Shown here one piece after another: positions 50,391-60,039 of a DNA stretch of 64,000 bases (its first letter is position 1; every line of letters begins with the position of its first letter). Origin of the DNA: Anammoximicrobium sp964486845. Its GTDB lineage: Bacteria; Planctomycetota; Planctomycetia; Pirellulales; Pirellulaceae. Position numbers and translations under genes: made by a program. The notes under the pieces are model-generated. The model was given only the letters and a program-made list of their open reading frames with translations, was not told the origin of the DNA and did no database searches. The stretch spans positions 5,449 through 69,448 of the forward strand of contig CAZAQY010000011.1 in the NCBI GenBank assembly GCA_964486845.1. The letters run 5' to 3'.

Positions 50391-51785
50391 TCAGTTGCGG
50401 CTGGCCTTGCGGGACACTTGGGCCGTCGCCTCGCGTTTGACTTGCATGAAGCCGTACAGCGTCTCGTCGCCGCGCAGGACGAAGAACTTGAGCGGCTGGA
50501 AACTCTCCAAGTCGGCGTGGTTCAGGACGTACACGACATTGTCCCTGGAAATCGTCTCCCAGACGTGCATCCCGACCAACACGTCGCCGGTCCGGATGCC
50601 TTGACGGGCCGCTGGACCGTCGGCCCGGACGGCCAGCACTCGCATCCCGCCGCGATAACGCGACGCGGCCCGCTGGCACTCTTCCTTGGATGCAGGGATC
50701 AGGCGGAGGCCCAACAAGCGCCAGGTGCGCTGCTCGAAGTCATCCGCCTCCGGCGACGCGGAAGGCAGCACGAGTTGCAGCGTCTTGGCCTGGCCGTCCC
50801 GCTGAATGCTCAACGCCAGCGACTGTTCGGCGGGCTGGCCGAGCAGCGCCCGTTCGAAGTCGATCGCCCGCTTGACCGGCGACTGGTCGACGGCCGCAAT
50901 CACGTCGCCCGGTTGGAGACCGCTCTTGGCCGCCGCACTGCCCTCCCGGATTCCGACCACGGCAAAGTAGCGGTCCGTGTCCACGCTGCGCGTCTCGCCC
51001 ACCACGCCGTGGACGATGCGGTCGATCTGCTCGGTGCTCAGCAGCCGGGCCGCGATCTCCAGCACCTCGTCCACGGGAATCGCGAAACCGATGCCCTGGG
51101 CGCCGACGCGCACGGCCACGTTCACGCCGATCATTTCGCCGTCAATGTTCAGCAACGGGCCGCCGGAATTTCCGGGGTTGATGCTGGCATCCGTTTGGAT
51201 CAAATCGTGGTACTTCTGCGTCGCGCTGACCTGGACTTCGCGGTGCAAGGAGCTGATGATCCCGCGCGTGACCGTGTGCTCGTAGCCAAAGGCATTTCCC
51301 ACGGCGATCACCGGCTCGCCCGACATCAAGTCGCTGGACACTCCGCAGGGAATCACCGGCAGGGGGCGGCCGGCATCGATCTTGATCACCGCCAGATCCG
51401 AAACGGAGTCGTTCGACGACAGGCGCGCCACAAAGCTGCGGCGGTCGGACAGCGTCACCTGAATCGTCTCCACGTTTTCCACCACGTGATAGTTCGTCAG
51501 GATGTAGCCGCGGGCGTCGATGATGACGCCCGTTCCCATGCCGTTCACCTGTCGAAAGGGCTCGTTGCCGCCCGGCTCCGACGGTTCGCCGCGGACGATC
51601 TTGCGGCCCTGGATGTTGACCACCGAATCGCGGACCTTCTCCACGGCTTCGACGATGGCGGTGCGGCGCAAGGAAGAAGCCACTGCCGGCCGTGGTTCGC
51701 AACTCGCCCACCCACCGGCGCACGCCAGAGCCAGCCATGTCGCCGCCAGGAGCCTCGCCGGTTGACGTGTCCGCTGTCTTGCCAT
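50391..51785 (-). CDS. HtrA/DegP-type serine protease with two PDZ domains
   Basis: 464 residues. An N-terminal leader (RLLAATWLALACAGGWAS) carries a Cys that could be a lipobox. The triad is complete: His100 (LTNYHVVEN), Asp130 (VSDLAVIKI) and Ser207 (NPGNSGGPLL). Two PDZ-like regions follow, about residues 255-345 (YFAVVGIREGSAAAKSGLQPGDVIAAVDQ) and 360-450 (GMRVLAVRADGPAARQGIRTGDVLVGM). It degrades or refolds misfolded envelope proteins. It shares an operon with thiL, an unusual pairing with no obvious functional link. Confidence 0.95.
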   Translation of the reverse strand: MARQRTRQPARLLAATWLALACAGGWASCEPRPAVASSLRRTAIVEAVEKVRDSVVNIQGRKIVRGEPSEPGGNEPFRQVNGMGTGVIIDARGYILTNYHVVENVETIQVTLSDRRSFVARLSSNDSVSDLAVIKIDAGRPLPVIPCGVSSDLMSGEPVIAVGNAFGYEHTVTRGIISSLHREVQVSATQKYHDLIQTDASINPGNSGGPLLNIDGEMIGVNVAVRVGAQGIGFAIPVDEVLEIAARLLSTEQIDRIVHGVVGETRSVDTDRYFAVVGIREGSAAAKSGLQPGDVIAAVDQSPVKRAIDFERALLGQPAEQSLALSIQRDGQAKTLQLVLPSASPEADDFEQRTWRLLGLRLIPASKEECQRAASRYRGGMRVLAVRADGPAARQGIRTGDVLVGMHVWETISRDNVVYVLNHADLESFQPLKFFVLRGDETLYGFMQVKREATAQVSRKASRN

Positions 51786-52072
51786 CGGATGCCGAATCTG
51801 TGGAGGATGGGGTCGGATCGCGCAACATGGTCCGTCGCCGGCGGCGACAACCTGGCAGGCCGCGCGCAGAAAACGGTTATGAAGAGGTTCATCGGTCTAA
51901 CGGTTTTGACTGCTTGACCTGCGCGCAGGGCCACCGGCACAGTCTGCCTAGCTTGCCCGGCGAGAGTGCTAGCAGCCGACTGCCAGCACAGGGGAAGGCG
52001 CGAGAAGAGTCGGGTTCCCGACCGGTTTTTGCCGTTTCTGCTGAAGTTTCTCTTGCGAATCGCGCCCGGCCA

Positions 52073-52348
52073 TTAGATTCCCATCTGGCCCAAGCCGTCG
52101 ATCAAGCGGCTGAGGATTCCGGTGACGGTGGGATGCGAGCCCTCGAATTCTTGGGCCGCCGCGTGCAAACGGTCGACCAAGGATTGCGGCGCGCGCTGGC
52201 CGGGTGCTGCCTTGCCCAGCGCGACCAGGATGTCGACCACGGCTTGTTCCAACGCCGCGCGAGCTTCCGCGTCGAGTGTTTCGACCGACTGCAACTCGTG
52301 CTCCAATTCAGCCACGGTCGCTCGCAGCTTGTCAATCGGTTCCGTCAT
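52073..52348 (-). CDS. DUF4404 family protein
   Basis: 91 residues, all helical. It matches DUF4404: EPIDKLRATVAELEHELQSVETLDAEARAALEQAVVDI, then RLHAAAQEFEGSHPTVTGILSRLIDGLGQMGI, where the HPT segment and the Gly-rich end are conserved. Function unknown. The gap before it (51786-52072) is on the upstream side of htrA and holds no gene that I can support. Confidence 0.88.
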   Translation of the reverse strand: MTEPIDKLRATVAELEHELQSVETLDAEARAALEQAVVDILVALGKAAPGQRAPQSLVDRLHAAAQEFEGSHPTVTGILSRLIDGLGQMGI

Positions 52349-52532
52349 GGGGATCGTATCTCATGTTGGGGACGGGCGGGCGGCCCTGATTCGGTTTGGT
52401 GCTATTCTAGCCTACGCCGGGGCGGCAATAAACGGGGACCCCGGAAAATGGGATCGGTTGGACGGTTGACATGGCGGTCAGGAATGAGACAATTTTCTTC
52501 ATCTTTTCGTGGCTCACTTGGGGAGTAAGACG

Positions 52533-54761
52533 ATGAAAACGACGACCCTCTGGTTTGCGTTGTGTTTTGCCGCCCTCGCGGCAATGGTCAGTGGCTGCGG
52601 CGGTTCGCCACCGCCTGTGGCGGAGACGCCGCCCCAACCGGAGGCGCCGCCTCCGTCTCCATCGCCCCCTCCAGAACCTGAAGCCAAGCCGATTCAACTG
52701 GCGGAACTCAAACCGTTGACGCTGGAGGCCGGCGCGAGCGCCACCGTCGCTGTGCAGGTTGCGCGCAACGAAAACGCCGGGCCCATCCAGGTCCGGGTCG
52801 AGGGCGCTCCAGAGGGTTTGACCGTCAAGGCCGCCGAGATTGCCGATGGCCAGTCCGAGGGGCGGCTCGAGGTGCAAGCCGCACCGACCCTGGGCGATAC
52901 CGCGCTGGCCGCCAAGCTGACGGTGCACGTCAAGGTCGGCCAACAACAAGCCACCGGCACGCTGGCGGTGAATATTCCGGAATTGGGCCTGCCCACCTTC
53001 CGGCCCGTGAGCCAAATCCTCATGCAGCCCGGCACCAACAAGAAGGTGGACATCAAGATCGAACGGCAGCGCTACAAGGGCCCCCTGGAACTGCGGCTCG
53101 AGAACGCACCGGCGAAGCTGGCCTGCAAGGTGGCGAACATCGCCGAAGGCCAGGACACGGCGACCTTGGAACTGGCGGCAACTGCGGACGCGCCCAATGC
53201 CAGCCAGGCGATTCGCGTCTCGACGACACTGTTCGGCCGCACGCTCAGCGCGGAGGTGCCCGTGAAGATCGAGGCCCGTCCGTTCCAGGTCAACACTTTT
53301 CGAGCCATCACCATGGCGCCGGGCGATACCCAGTTCATCGAGATACCGGTGACCCGCAGCAGCTACAAGGGTCCGCTGCAGCTGAAACCCGACGCCTTGC
53401 CGAAGGGCGTGACGATCAAATCGACGGAAATCGCTCCCGATCAAGCCAAAGCCCGCGTGGAGGTGTCCGTCGCCGCCGACGCCGTCCAGCGCGTACACTC
53501 GACGAAGATGATGGCGACGGGCGGAGACTTGGCCAGTTCCGATTCGATCGTCCTGCGCATCGCCGGCCCGGACGAAACGTACCTGCCGCCGGCCATCGTC
53601 GCCAACCCGGAGATCATCCCCTTGTTGCGGCGCGGGTCGATCGGCGGACGGCTGACGGCGGAAAGCAAGCAAGCGCTGTCGGAGTTCTACGGCGGGACGC
53701 CGGAGTCGGAGGCCGCCGTGATGCGCGGGCTGAAGTGGCTGGCTGCCCACCAACAGTCGGACGGCAGCTGGTTGCTGAAGGACTATGCCAAGGGCATCGC
53801 GGGCTGCGATTGCCAAGGCGAATTCGAGAAGGAGGTCCAAGACAGCCCGACGGCCGGCACGGCGTTTGGCGTCCTGCCGTTTTTGGGTGAGGGAGTGACG
53901 CACAATCGGGCGCCGGACAAGCCGCCGGAGCTGGCCAAGTACCAAAAGGTCGTGGAGCGGGGCCTGATCTTCTTGGCCCAGAACCAAATCCGCGGCAGCA
54001 AGAAGGACGACAAGAAAGACGGCTATCTGGGCGGCAGCATGTATGCGCACGCCCTGGGCACGATCGCGCTCTGCGAGGCCTATGGGCTGTCCGGCGACGA
54101 ACGCCTGCGGGTCAACGCCCAACTGGCGATCAAGTACCTGTTGAACGCCCAGCACGAACAGGGCGGCGGCTGGCGGTACAGCCCCGGTGTGCCCGGCGAC
54201 ATGTCGGTCACGGGTTGGGTGTTCCTGGCGATCCGCAGTGCCCAGTTGACGGGCATCGACGTCCTGAAGCCCCCCTTGGTCCGCGCGGGACGCTTCGTGG
54301 ATTCCTGCGCTGCGGGCCCCCTCGAAGCCAAGAACTCACGCTACAGCTACACGCCCAACACGCCCGAGAAATTGTCGCTGTCGGCGGCCGGACTGCTCAC
54401 GCGACAGTACCTGGGATGGAAAAAGGACGAGCCCGATCTGCTGGCCGGCGCCCAGTACCTGATGCAGAACATGCCGCCCGAGTCGGGAGCCACCCTGGGA
54501 CCCATCTACTATTACTACTACGCCACCCAGGTGCTGCACCACCTGGAGGGCTCGAATTTCGACCTGTGGAACCATCGCATGCGCGAGCACCTGATCCGCA
54601 CCCAGGAGAAGTCGGGCCACAAGACCGGCAGCTGGAACCCCCAGGGCACCGACTGGGGGGCGCGCGGCGGCCGGATGTATTCCACCAGCATGGCCTTGCT
54701 CACGCTGCAGGTCTACTACCGGCACCTGCCGATGTACCGCTTCGTCAAACTGGGCGGGTAG
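52533..54761 (+). CDS. Lipoprotein with three Ig-like repeats and a prenyltransferase-like alpha-toroid domain
   Basis: 742 residues. The ATG at 52533 starts a lipoprotein signal (LAAMVSGCGG), followed by a Pro/Glu-rich linker. Three tandem beta repeats of about 95 residues lie at about 59-148, 149-255 and 255-350. Each has a GP(L/I)(E/Q)(L/V) strand, then an AP..L..KV..I core (GPIQVRVEGAPEGLTVKAAEI, GPLELRLENAPAKLACKVANI, GPLQLKPDALPKGVTIKSTEI). The C-terminal half (about 390-740) is a six-hairpin toroid with GLKWLAAHQQSDGSW, CDCQGEFEK, GGGWRYSPG, TGSWNPQG. The toroid often occurs with unknown substrates. An outer-membrane structural or binding role is likely. Confidence 0.82.
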   Translation: MKTTTLWFALCFAALAAMVSGCGGSPPPVAETPPQPEAPPPSPSPPPEPEAKPIQLAELKPLTLEAGASATVAVQVARNENAGPIQVRVEGAPEGLTVKAAEIADGQSEGRLEVQAAPTLGDTALAAKLTVHVKVGQQQATGTLAVNIPELGLPTFRPVSQILMQPGTNKKVDIKIERQRYKGPLELRLENAPAKLACKVANIAEGQDTATLELAATADAPNASQAIRVSTTLFGRTLSAEVPVKIEARPFQVNTFRAITMAPGDTQFIEIPVTRSSYKGPLQLKPDALPKGVTIKSTEIAPDQAKARVEVSVAADAVQRVHSTKMMATGGDLASSDSIVLRIAGPDETYLPPAIVANPEIIPLLRRGSIGGRLTAESKQALSEFYGGTPESEAAVMRGLKWLAAHQQSDGSWLLKDYAKGIAGCDCQGEFEKEVQDSPTAGTAFGVLPFLGEGVTHNRAPDKPPELAKYQKVVERGLIFLAQNQIRGSKKDDKKDGYLGGSMYAHALGTIALCEAYGLSGDERLRVNAQLAIKYLLNAQHEQGGGWRYSPGVPGDMSVTGWVFLAIRSAQLTGIDVLKPPLVRAGRFVDSCAAGPLEAKNSRYSYTPNTPEKLSLSAAGLLTRQYLGWKKDEPDLLAGAQYLMQNMPPESGATLGPIYYYYYATQVLHHLEGSNFDLWNHRMREHLIRTQEKSGHKTGSWNPQGTDWGARGGRMYSTSMALLTLQVYYRHLPMYRFVKLGG

Positions 54762-54787
54762 CCCGGCTGTTCCGAAAGCCGGGCTTC
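54760..54787. terminator. Terminator hairpin between convergent genes
   Basis: AGCCCGG (54760-54766) pairs with CCGGGCT (54779-54785) and is followed by a short T-rich stretch. It overlaps the lipoprotein gene's stop codon and faces the MFS gene. The stem is the same as at 25094. Confidence 0.6.
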
Positions 54788-54805
54788 TGGAACGGTCCGG
54801 CTGCC

Positions 54806-56032
54806 TCAGGATTCCTGCGTGTGCTGCACGTGCGGCGGCCGCAGCAGCAACGCGACGACGGCGGCCAGCGCCAGCAGGCAGGCGGCTAGATAACACGAGT
54901 AGCTGAAGTTCTGGTAGGCGTCGTACAGTCTTCCCGCCACCAGCGACAAGGCAAAACCGCCGATGCCCCAGGCGGTGAACACCAAACCGTAGTTGACGCC
55001 AAAGTTCTTCAATCCGTAGAAGTCCTTGGTGACCGACGGGTAGAGCGCCAGGTTGGCGCCGTAATTGGCGCCCATCAGCGCCGACAGGACCGCCAGCACG
55101 GGAACGGTGGACAGCGGCGAGCCTGGGGTCGCCCGCGTCAAGACGACCATCAGCACCGCCTGAAACAGCAGGCAACCGATGATGGTGGGTTTGCGGCCCA
55201 GCTTGTCGGACACCATGCCTGCGATAATTCGCCCGGCGCCGTTGCCGACGGCCAGCGAAGCCACCAGGACGAAACCCAGGGCGACGCCAGCCTGTTTGTC
55301 CGCGATCGCGGCCAGCTTGGCGATGATCATCAACCCCGCGCCGGCGCCGCAAGCGTACATGAACCACAGCAGGTAGAACTGGCCGGTTCCCAGCATCTCG
55401 GCGGGCGAGAAATCTTCCTTCTTGGCAACGGCGCCGGGGCTTGCGGGTACAGTTCCGGGGGGCACGTAACCTTTGGGCGGGGTGCGCAGCAGCTGGGCCA
55501 AGACGACGACCACCACCAGAAAGGCAAAACCCAGGGTGAACATGGCTCCAGGCACGCCGCCCTCCTGCTTGACCAACCAGTTCGTCAGCGGCGCCGCGTA
55601 CACCGACGCCAGGCCGAAGCCCGACACGACGATGCCCGCGATCATTCCCGTCCGAGCCGCGGGAAACCACTTCACCGCCGGTGGCGTGGCGGAAGCGTAG
55701 CCGAACCCGATTCCGGCCCCGGCCAGCAACCCAAAGCCCAGCATGTAGTTGAAGTAGGAGTTGCCGCGACTGGCCAGCATCATTCCCAACCCGACCAGCA
55801 AACCGCCGAACGTGGCCACCCAGCGCGGGCTGATCTTGTCCTGCAACCGCCCCGCCGGAACCATCATGATGGAGAACACGAGGCAGGCGATGGCGTACGG
55901 CCATGATTTCTGTTGCTCCGTCCAATTCCAGTCCGCCGGGATGGCTTTGCTAATCACGCTCCATGTGTACAAGATACCCAAAGCAAGGTTAATTCCCGTT
56001 CCCGCCAGGGTTACAACCCAACCACGACTCAT
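54806..56032 (-). CDS. MFS transporter, OFA (oxalate/formate antiporter-like) family
   Basis: 408 residues, twelve membrane segments. It opens SRGWVVTLAGTGINLALGILYTWSVISKAIP, typical of OFA-type major facilitators, with the loop 2-3 motif GRLQDKISPRWVATFGG and GAGIGFGYASATPPAVKWFPAARTGMIAGIVVSGFG. The second half has DKLGRKPTIIGC. The substrate is probably a small organic anion. The OFA family also includes many uncharacterised members. It is convergent with the lipoprotein gene. Confidence 0.9.
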   Translation of the reverse strand: MSRGWVVTLAGTGINLALGILYTWSVISKAIPADWNWTEQQKSWPYAIACLVFSIMMVPAGRLQDKISPRWVATFGGLLVGLGMMLASRGNSYFNYMLGFGLLAGAGIGFGYASATPPAVKWFPAARTGMIAGIVVSGFGLASVYAAPLTNWLVKQEGGVPGAMFTLGFAFLVVVVVLAQLLRTPPKGYVPPGTVPASPGAVAKKEDFSPAEMLGTGQFYLLWFMYACGAGAGLMIIAKLAAIADKQAGVALGFVLVASLAVGNGAGRIIAGMVSDKLGRKPTIIGCLLFQAVLMVVLTRATPGSPLSTVPVLAVLSALMGANYGANLALYPSVTKDFYGLKNFGVNYGLVFTAWGIGGFALSLVAGRLYDAYQNFSYSCYLAACLLALAAVVALLLRPPHVQHTQES

Positions 56033-56326
56033 AACGGACTCCTCTTGTCAAAGCGGCGAAAGAGTCGCCGCACCCTGAAGCTGCAACAAGCAGACGCCAA
56101 GCGGACACGTCGAGGGGATTCTAGCGGACCCCGCGGTCCGTCGCCAGCACCACACGGGATTTTGCCTTGAACATCGGCCATTGCATCACGCCGCGGCGCA
56201 AATCGTCAGAGATGCCCGAAAAGACACCAAAACAGTTTGGTTTTCTGTTCGCCGAGTCAAACACGGGGAATTGCGGGGAGGCGCGTACGCGGTGTATCCT
56301 GTGCGGCATGGCAAAAACTCGTCGAC

Positions 56327-56536
56327 GCAAAGTACACACCGATTCGTGTCATGTTCTATTACCCGAACCGCGCGCAGGCCATCCGGATTCAGCAGGCCCT
56401 GGAGACCTTGTACAAAGGCGTGGGCGGAAAGTACTTCTTTCGTGACGCGGCTTGGAAGTACGTGAAGGACAGGACGGGTGTGGATCTGCTCCGAATTCTT
56501 AAGAAGCTGGCGAAGGAAAATGCTCCCCGCACCTGA
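56327..56536 (+). pseudogene. C-terminal fragment, possible type II restriction endonuclease
   Basis: The frame reads AKYTPIRVMFYYPNRAQAIRIQQALETLYKGVGGKYFFRDAAWKYVKDRTGVDLLRILKKLAKEN to a stop. The style (FYYPNR.QA..IQ..L..LY..VGG.Y and a final TGVDL..IL) resembles ends of some type II restriction enzymes, and a DNA methyltransferase remnant follows immediately. The upstream frame from 56167 shows no convincing start or domain, so most of the gene is missing. The family is a suggestion. Confidence 0.45.
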
Positions 56537-56820
56537 AGCCGAAGTCCGCCTGGGTGATCTACTACTACAGCAAATGGGAAGAGTTCACGTTCAACGCCGT
56601 CTGGGTCGAGTATTCACCGGCCACAAACGTCGATCAGTTATTGCAGCGGCGAAGACGTGACGAGTTCAACAAATCAGTTTACGAACGCGACGACGACGGC
56701 GACATTGTGCCGAATGGCCGGAAAACAGGCGTGCCTTTGGGGGACGTTTGGGACCTTCCGTATTTGAACCCGAAAGCCAAGGAACGTACGGGCTATCCGA
56801 CTCAGAAGCCGACTCTACTT
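56530..56820 (+). pseudogene. DNA methyltransferase (N6-adenine/N4-cytosine type) remnant
   Basis: The frame has AWVIYYYSKWEEFTFNAVWVEYSP, a spacer, then GVPLGDVWDLPYLNPKAKERTGYPTQKP, which is the late conserved block of site-specific DNA-methyltransferases just before the DPFCG SAM-binding motif. After YPTQKPTLL the frame is lost, so the catalytic (D/N)PP(Y/W) and SAM motifs are both absent. With the previous fragment it forms a decayed type II restriction-modification unit. Confidence 0.75.
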
Positions 56821-56829
56821 GCGTCCAGC

Positions 56830-57053
56830 GCCAGGGCGAAACGATCGTCGAGGCGGCACAGAAGCTCTTTGCAGCCTCACGATCGAAGGCCGCAAAGGCC
56901 ATGTTCCTCGTCGCACTCACAAGAGGCGGTTCCTTGGACCTTGAGGACGCCCTGCCGCTAGGTGTTGTGGTAATCGAAGCGCCCGCCCTTGGAATACGCG
57001 ACTACTTGTCGCGACTCCGAGGGCGACAACGTGAGCTCGCGACCAAGACTTGA
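56830..57053 (+). pseudogene. Unidentified coding fragment
   Basis: A different frame from the methyltransferase remnant reads RQGETIVEAAQKLFAASRSKAAKAMFLVALTRGGSLDLEDALPLGVVVIEAPALGIRDYLSRL and ends at 57053. It is protein-like but has no start and no family I recognise. It may be a continuation of the same decayed locus after frame shifts. Confidence 0.4.
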
Positions 57054-57187
57054 ACCATCGGGTTGGACGGTGCCGAATCAGGGGGCACGTGATCCACAAC
57101 AATGAACAAAAGGGACGTTTTGAAGACGTAAGGGGCGGTAAACCAGTGCTCGCCTTCGGTGGCGCCTGCGGCCGGAGAAGCAACGTT

Positions 57188-57285
57188 GTGGCACGGCCTA
57201 CTTGTTGGCCGTGAGCAACGTCGGTGAGCGCAAAGGCAAGCTCCGTTGGTGCTGCGGGCACGCCTAACGAAGTAAGCCGTGCCAC
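57188..57285. repeat. Palindromic repeat family B, second copy
   Basis: The left arm GTGGCACGGCCTACTTGTTG.. (57188-57213) and partial right arm AGTAAGCCGTGCCAC (57271-57285) match the element at 8031-8134. The sequence between them differs. The FadL-like gene's stop codon (57295-57297) is nine bases further on. Confidence 0.85.
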
Positions 57286-57294
57286 ACCGTGCCG

Positions 57295-58599
57295 TTAGAA
57301 TTTCACCTGCAACCCGGCCACGAGGCAGTCGATGGACTGTCGAGTGGTGACTGCCGTGCCGGGAAGCGACACGCCGGGAGCCGGCGCATTGGGCGGCCCC
57401 GCCACCCAGGGCCCGGAGATCGAGTTCTCGAAGGCGTGCAGGTAGGCCAACACCAGGCTCGTGCGGCACGTGATCCGCCAACTGGCGCCCACCGAGATGA
57501 TGTGCTCGTAAATCGCCGGCGCTGCGATGTTGAAGAACGTGTTCGCGCCGGCGATCGGGTTCTCGTTGTACGAATAGCCGATTCGCAGCGACCAGGCGTC
57601 GGTCAATTGATACTGGACGCCGGTGGCGATCGCAAACACGCTCTGCCAGCCCAAGCCCGTCCACGCCCCGTCGGGGCCGTAGCCGGCCGCTTGCCCAAAC
57701 AACTGGGCGTTGTCGTAATCCACGTAGCGAAGGTCAATGGCCCAGACGGTCCGCGGCAGTCCGTAGTAGGCGGCGCCCAGCGAGATGATGGCCGGGTAAT
57801 CCACTTTCAGTCCGTCGGTGCGGGGCTGGCCGTTGGCGTAGGTCGCGTAAGAGGTCGCTTCCTCGAACCATTGCGGGCTCTTGTACGACGCGCCCAGGTG
57901 CCAGCGGTTCTCGGTCTCGTAGTAGATCCCCGCCTGGAAGCCCAATCCCCAGATGGTGCGGACATGCGTGCCCTCGGGGTATCCCGCGACATCGGGTGAC
58001 GCGAAGGCATTCGGATCCAGCGCCACGTCGGCAATGGCGACCGTGGGCGCCAGTCCGATGGAGAGACGATCGGTGATCTTGAGCGCCGCCGTGGGCGCCA
58101 ACTGCAGCACGGCCAGCTTGGAGTACATGGGACCGCCGGTGAATGTCGGCGAAAGGATCGGATTCGTCGGCGGCGCGGCCGGACTGCCGGGCAGGTTGAT
58201 CCCAAAGCCGCCGATCGAGAACATGCCTAAACCGAACGTCCAGGGAGAATCCTGGGGCTGAAAAACGACCGCTGCGGTGGGCAGGATGCTGACTCCGGAA
58301 TCGCTGCGCGTTTCGCCCGCCAACGGACCGAAACTGGATTCGACATGCGTCGTGAGGCAAAGCAGTTCCGCGCCAAGCAGGAACTCGGAACTCTCCAGTC
58401 CCGTTATCGAAGCGGGGTTCCAGTGGATCGCCCCTGCCGCGTCCAGTGGGGCGGCCACGCCGGCGCCCGCCATCGAACGGTTCACCGGCCCCGCGCCGGG
58501 GAGCACGATCCCTTGAGCGTGCGAGTGGTGAACGAAACCCAGCGCCGCCAGTACAAACGGCACGATCCACCGGCTCGATTGTCGCTTCATCTTCGTCAT
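57295..58599 (-). CDS. FadL/OmpP1-type outer-membrane transport protein
   Basis: 434 residues. It starts at ATG 58599 (58590 is equally possible), with a signal peptide to HSHAQ. The mature start GIVLPGAGPVNRSMAGAGVAAPLDAAGAIHWNPASI is the FadL hatch with the conserved GAG and NPA motifs. Amphipathic beta strands follow (WTFGLGMFSIGGFGINL, LGLGFQAGIYYETENRWHLGASYKSP, WSLRIGYSYNENPIAGA) and a C-terminal Phe (VKF) ends the barrel. It imports hydrophobic compounds through the outer membrane. Such porins often take long-chain fatty acids or aromatics. Confidence 0.93.
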   Translation of the reverse strand: MTKMKRQSSRWIVPFVLAALGFVHHSHAQGIVLPGAGPVNRSMAGAGVAAPLDAAGAIHWNPASITGLESSEFLLGAELLCLTTHVESSFGPLAGETRSDSGVSILPTAAVVFQPQDSPWTFGLGMFSIGGFGINLPGSPAAPPTNPILSPTFTGGPMYSKLAVLQLAPTAALKITDRLSIGLAPTVAIADVALDPNAFASPDVAGYPEGTHVRTIWGLGFQAGIYYETENRWHLGASYKSPQWFEEATSYATYANGQPRTDGLKVDYPAIISLGAAYYGLPRTVWAIDLRYVDYDNAQLFGQAAGYGPDGAWTGLGWQSVFAIATGVQYQLTDAWSLRIGYSYNENPIAGANTFFNIAAPAIYEHIISVGASWRITCRTSLVLAYLHAFENSISGPWVAGPPNAPAPGVSLPGTAVTTRQSIDCLVAGLQVKF

Positions 58600-58903
58600 C
58601 CGTGTTACGCGAGATACAATCCGTTTCGGGAAGACATCCTGTCCGTGCAAGAGATCGTCCGGTACGGTCTGCAAGGGTCAAGCCGATTTACGGGAGAACG
58701 CACTTCGGCCGGCTTCGCGTGACACCCGTGAGGAGTGTTTCGATTTCTGCTGTCGTAGGTTTCTTTCGGGTCGTTGCCAAGCTGCCGAGTGCTCCCAAAA
58801 CTGCGCGTTATGACGGCGGGGCGGCTTGACCGCCGCTTCCGTTGGAAGTCCAATGACGAATGCTAACGCTCGCTTTCTGCCCGTTTGACGAAAGGCCGCG
58901 ATC
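58600..58903. other. Divergent intergenic region, no supported gene
   Basis: About 300 bases between the FadL-like gene and pilT, reading away from each other, so both promoters should lie here. A GGCGGTCAAGCCGCC-type hairpin is seen near 58827-58843. No coding frame with a recognisable protein was found. Confidence 0.45.
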
Positions 58904-59965
58904 ATGGCCAAGATCGACCACCTGCTGCTGAACATGCAAACCGTCAACGCTTCCGACTTGCACATGGTCGTGGGGCAGAAGCCCAAGTACCGCATCGACG
59001 GCGACGTGCGGGTGATCGAAGACCATGACATGCTGACCGAACAGACGCTGGGCGATTACCTGTTCGAGATCTGCAACGAGCCGCAGCGCAAACGCTACGA
59101 GCGCAACCTGGATTTCGATTTTGCCTATGGGATTGAGGACAAGGCCCGTTTCCGCTGCAATTACTTCTTCCAGCGCACCGGCTACGGTTCCGTGATGCGG
59201 CTGATTCCCACCCGCATCCTGACGCTGGACGAGTTGAAGCTGCCGCCCGTGCTGAAACGGATGACCGACCTGCGCAGCGGATTGGTGCTGGTCACGGGGC
59301 CCACCGGCAGCGGCAAATCGACCACGCTGGCCGCCATGATCGACCACATCAACCGCCGCCACCGCCGGCACATCGTGACCATCGAAGACCCGGTCGAGTT
59401 CGTCCACAAGAACAACCTGTGCATGATCAGCCACCGCGAAGTCGGCACGCACACGGAGTCCTTTGCGGCCGCGCTGCGGGCGGTGCCCCGCCAGGACGTG
59501 GACGTGGTGCTGGTGGGCGAAATGCGCGACCTGGAGACCATCGGCCTGGCCATCAGCGCCGCCAGCATGGGAGCGTTGGTCTACGGCACGCTGCACACCA
59601 ACAGCGCGCCCAAGACCATCGACCGCATCATCGACGTTTTTCCCAGCGACCAGCAGGCCCAGATCCGCACGATGCTCGCCGAGTCGATCCGAGGGATCGT
59701 CGCCCAGCAGCTGCTGCGGCGCAAAGAAGGCCGAGGCCGAGTCGCCGCCAACGAAATCCTGCTGGGCTCGCACGCTGTGTCGAACATCATCCGCGAGGGC
59801 AAGATCGAGAAGATCACTTCCGTACTGCAGTCCGGCAAGCGCGAAGGCATGCAGTCCATGGACGACGCCTTGGAGGAGTTCGTCCAAGAGGGCGTGATCG
59901 AGGCCGCCGACGCCTACATGAAGGCCGCCGACAAACACCGCTTCGAACGCTACACCGCCGCCTGA
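58904..59965 (+). CDS. pilT: PilT-type twitching-motility ATPase
   Basis: 353 residues. A hexameric ATPase that retracts type IV pili. Features in order: N-terminal domain with LLLNMQTVNASDLHMVVGQKPKYR, Walker A GPTGSGKST (132-140), Asp box EDPVE (161-165), Walker B VVLVGEMRD (201-209), His box YGTLHTNS (227-234), and an AIRGI-like retraction motif present as ESIRGIVAQQLLRR. The DxDVDVVL stretch differs slightly from the usual REDPDV. No other pil genes are nearby, but pseudopilin-like DUF1559 proteins occur in planctomycetes. Confidence 0.95.
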   Translation: MAKIDHLLLNMQTVNASDLHMVVGQKPKYRIDGDVRVIEDHDMLTEQTLGDYLFEICNEPQRKRYERNLDFDFAYGIEDKARFRCNYFFQRTGYGSVMRLIPTRILTLDELKLPPVLKRMTDLRSGLVLVTGPTGSGKSTTLAAMIDHINRRHRRHIVTIEDPVEFVHKNNLCMISHREVGTHTESFAAALRAVPRQDVDVVLVGEMRDLETIGLAISAASMGALVYGTLHTNSAPKTIDRIIDVFPSDQQAQIRTMLAESIRGIVAQQLLRRKEGRGRVAANEILLGSHAVSNIIREGKIEKITSVLQSGKREGMQSMDDALEEFVQEGVIEAADAYMKAADKHRFERYTAA

Positions 59966-60039
59966 ACTCGGTTGTGCTGCGGTCTCCCGACCGCAGCACA
60001 GCTTCGACCGGAGGTCTCCGAGAATACACGAACTTTTCC

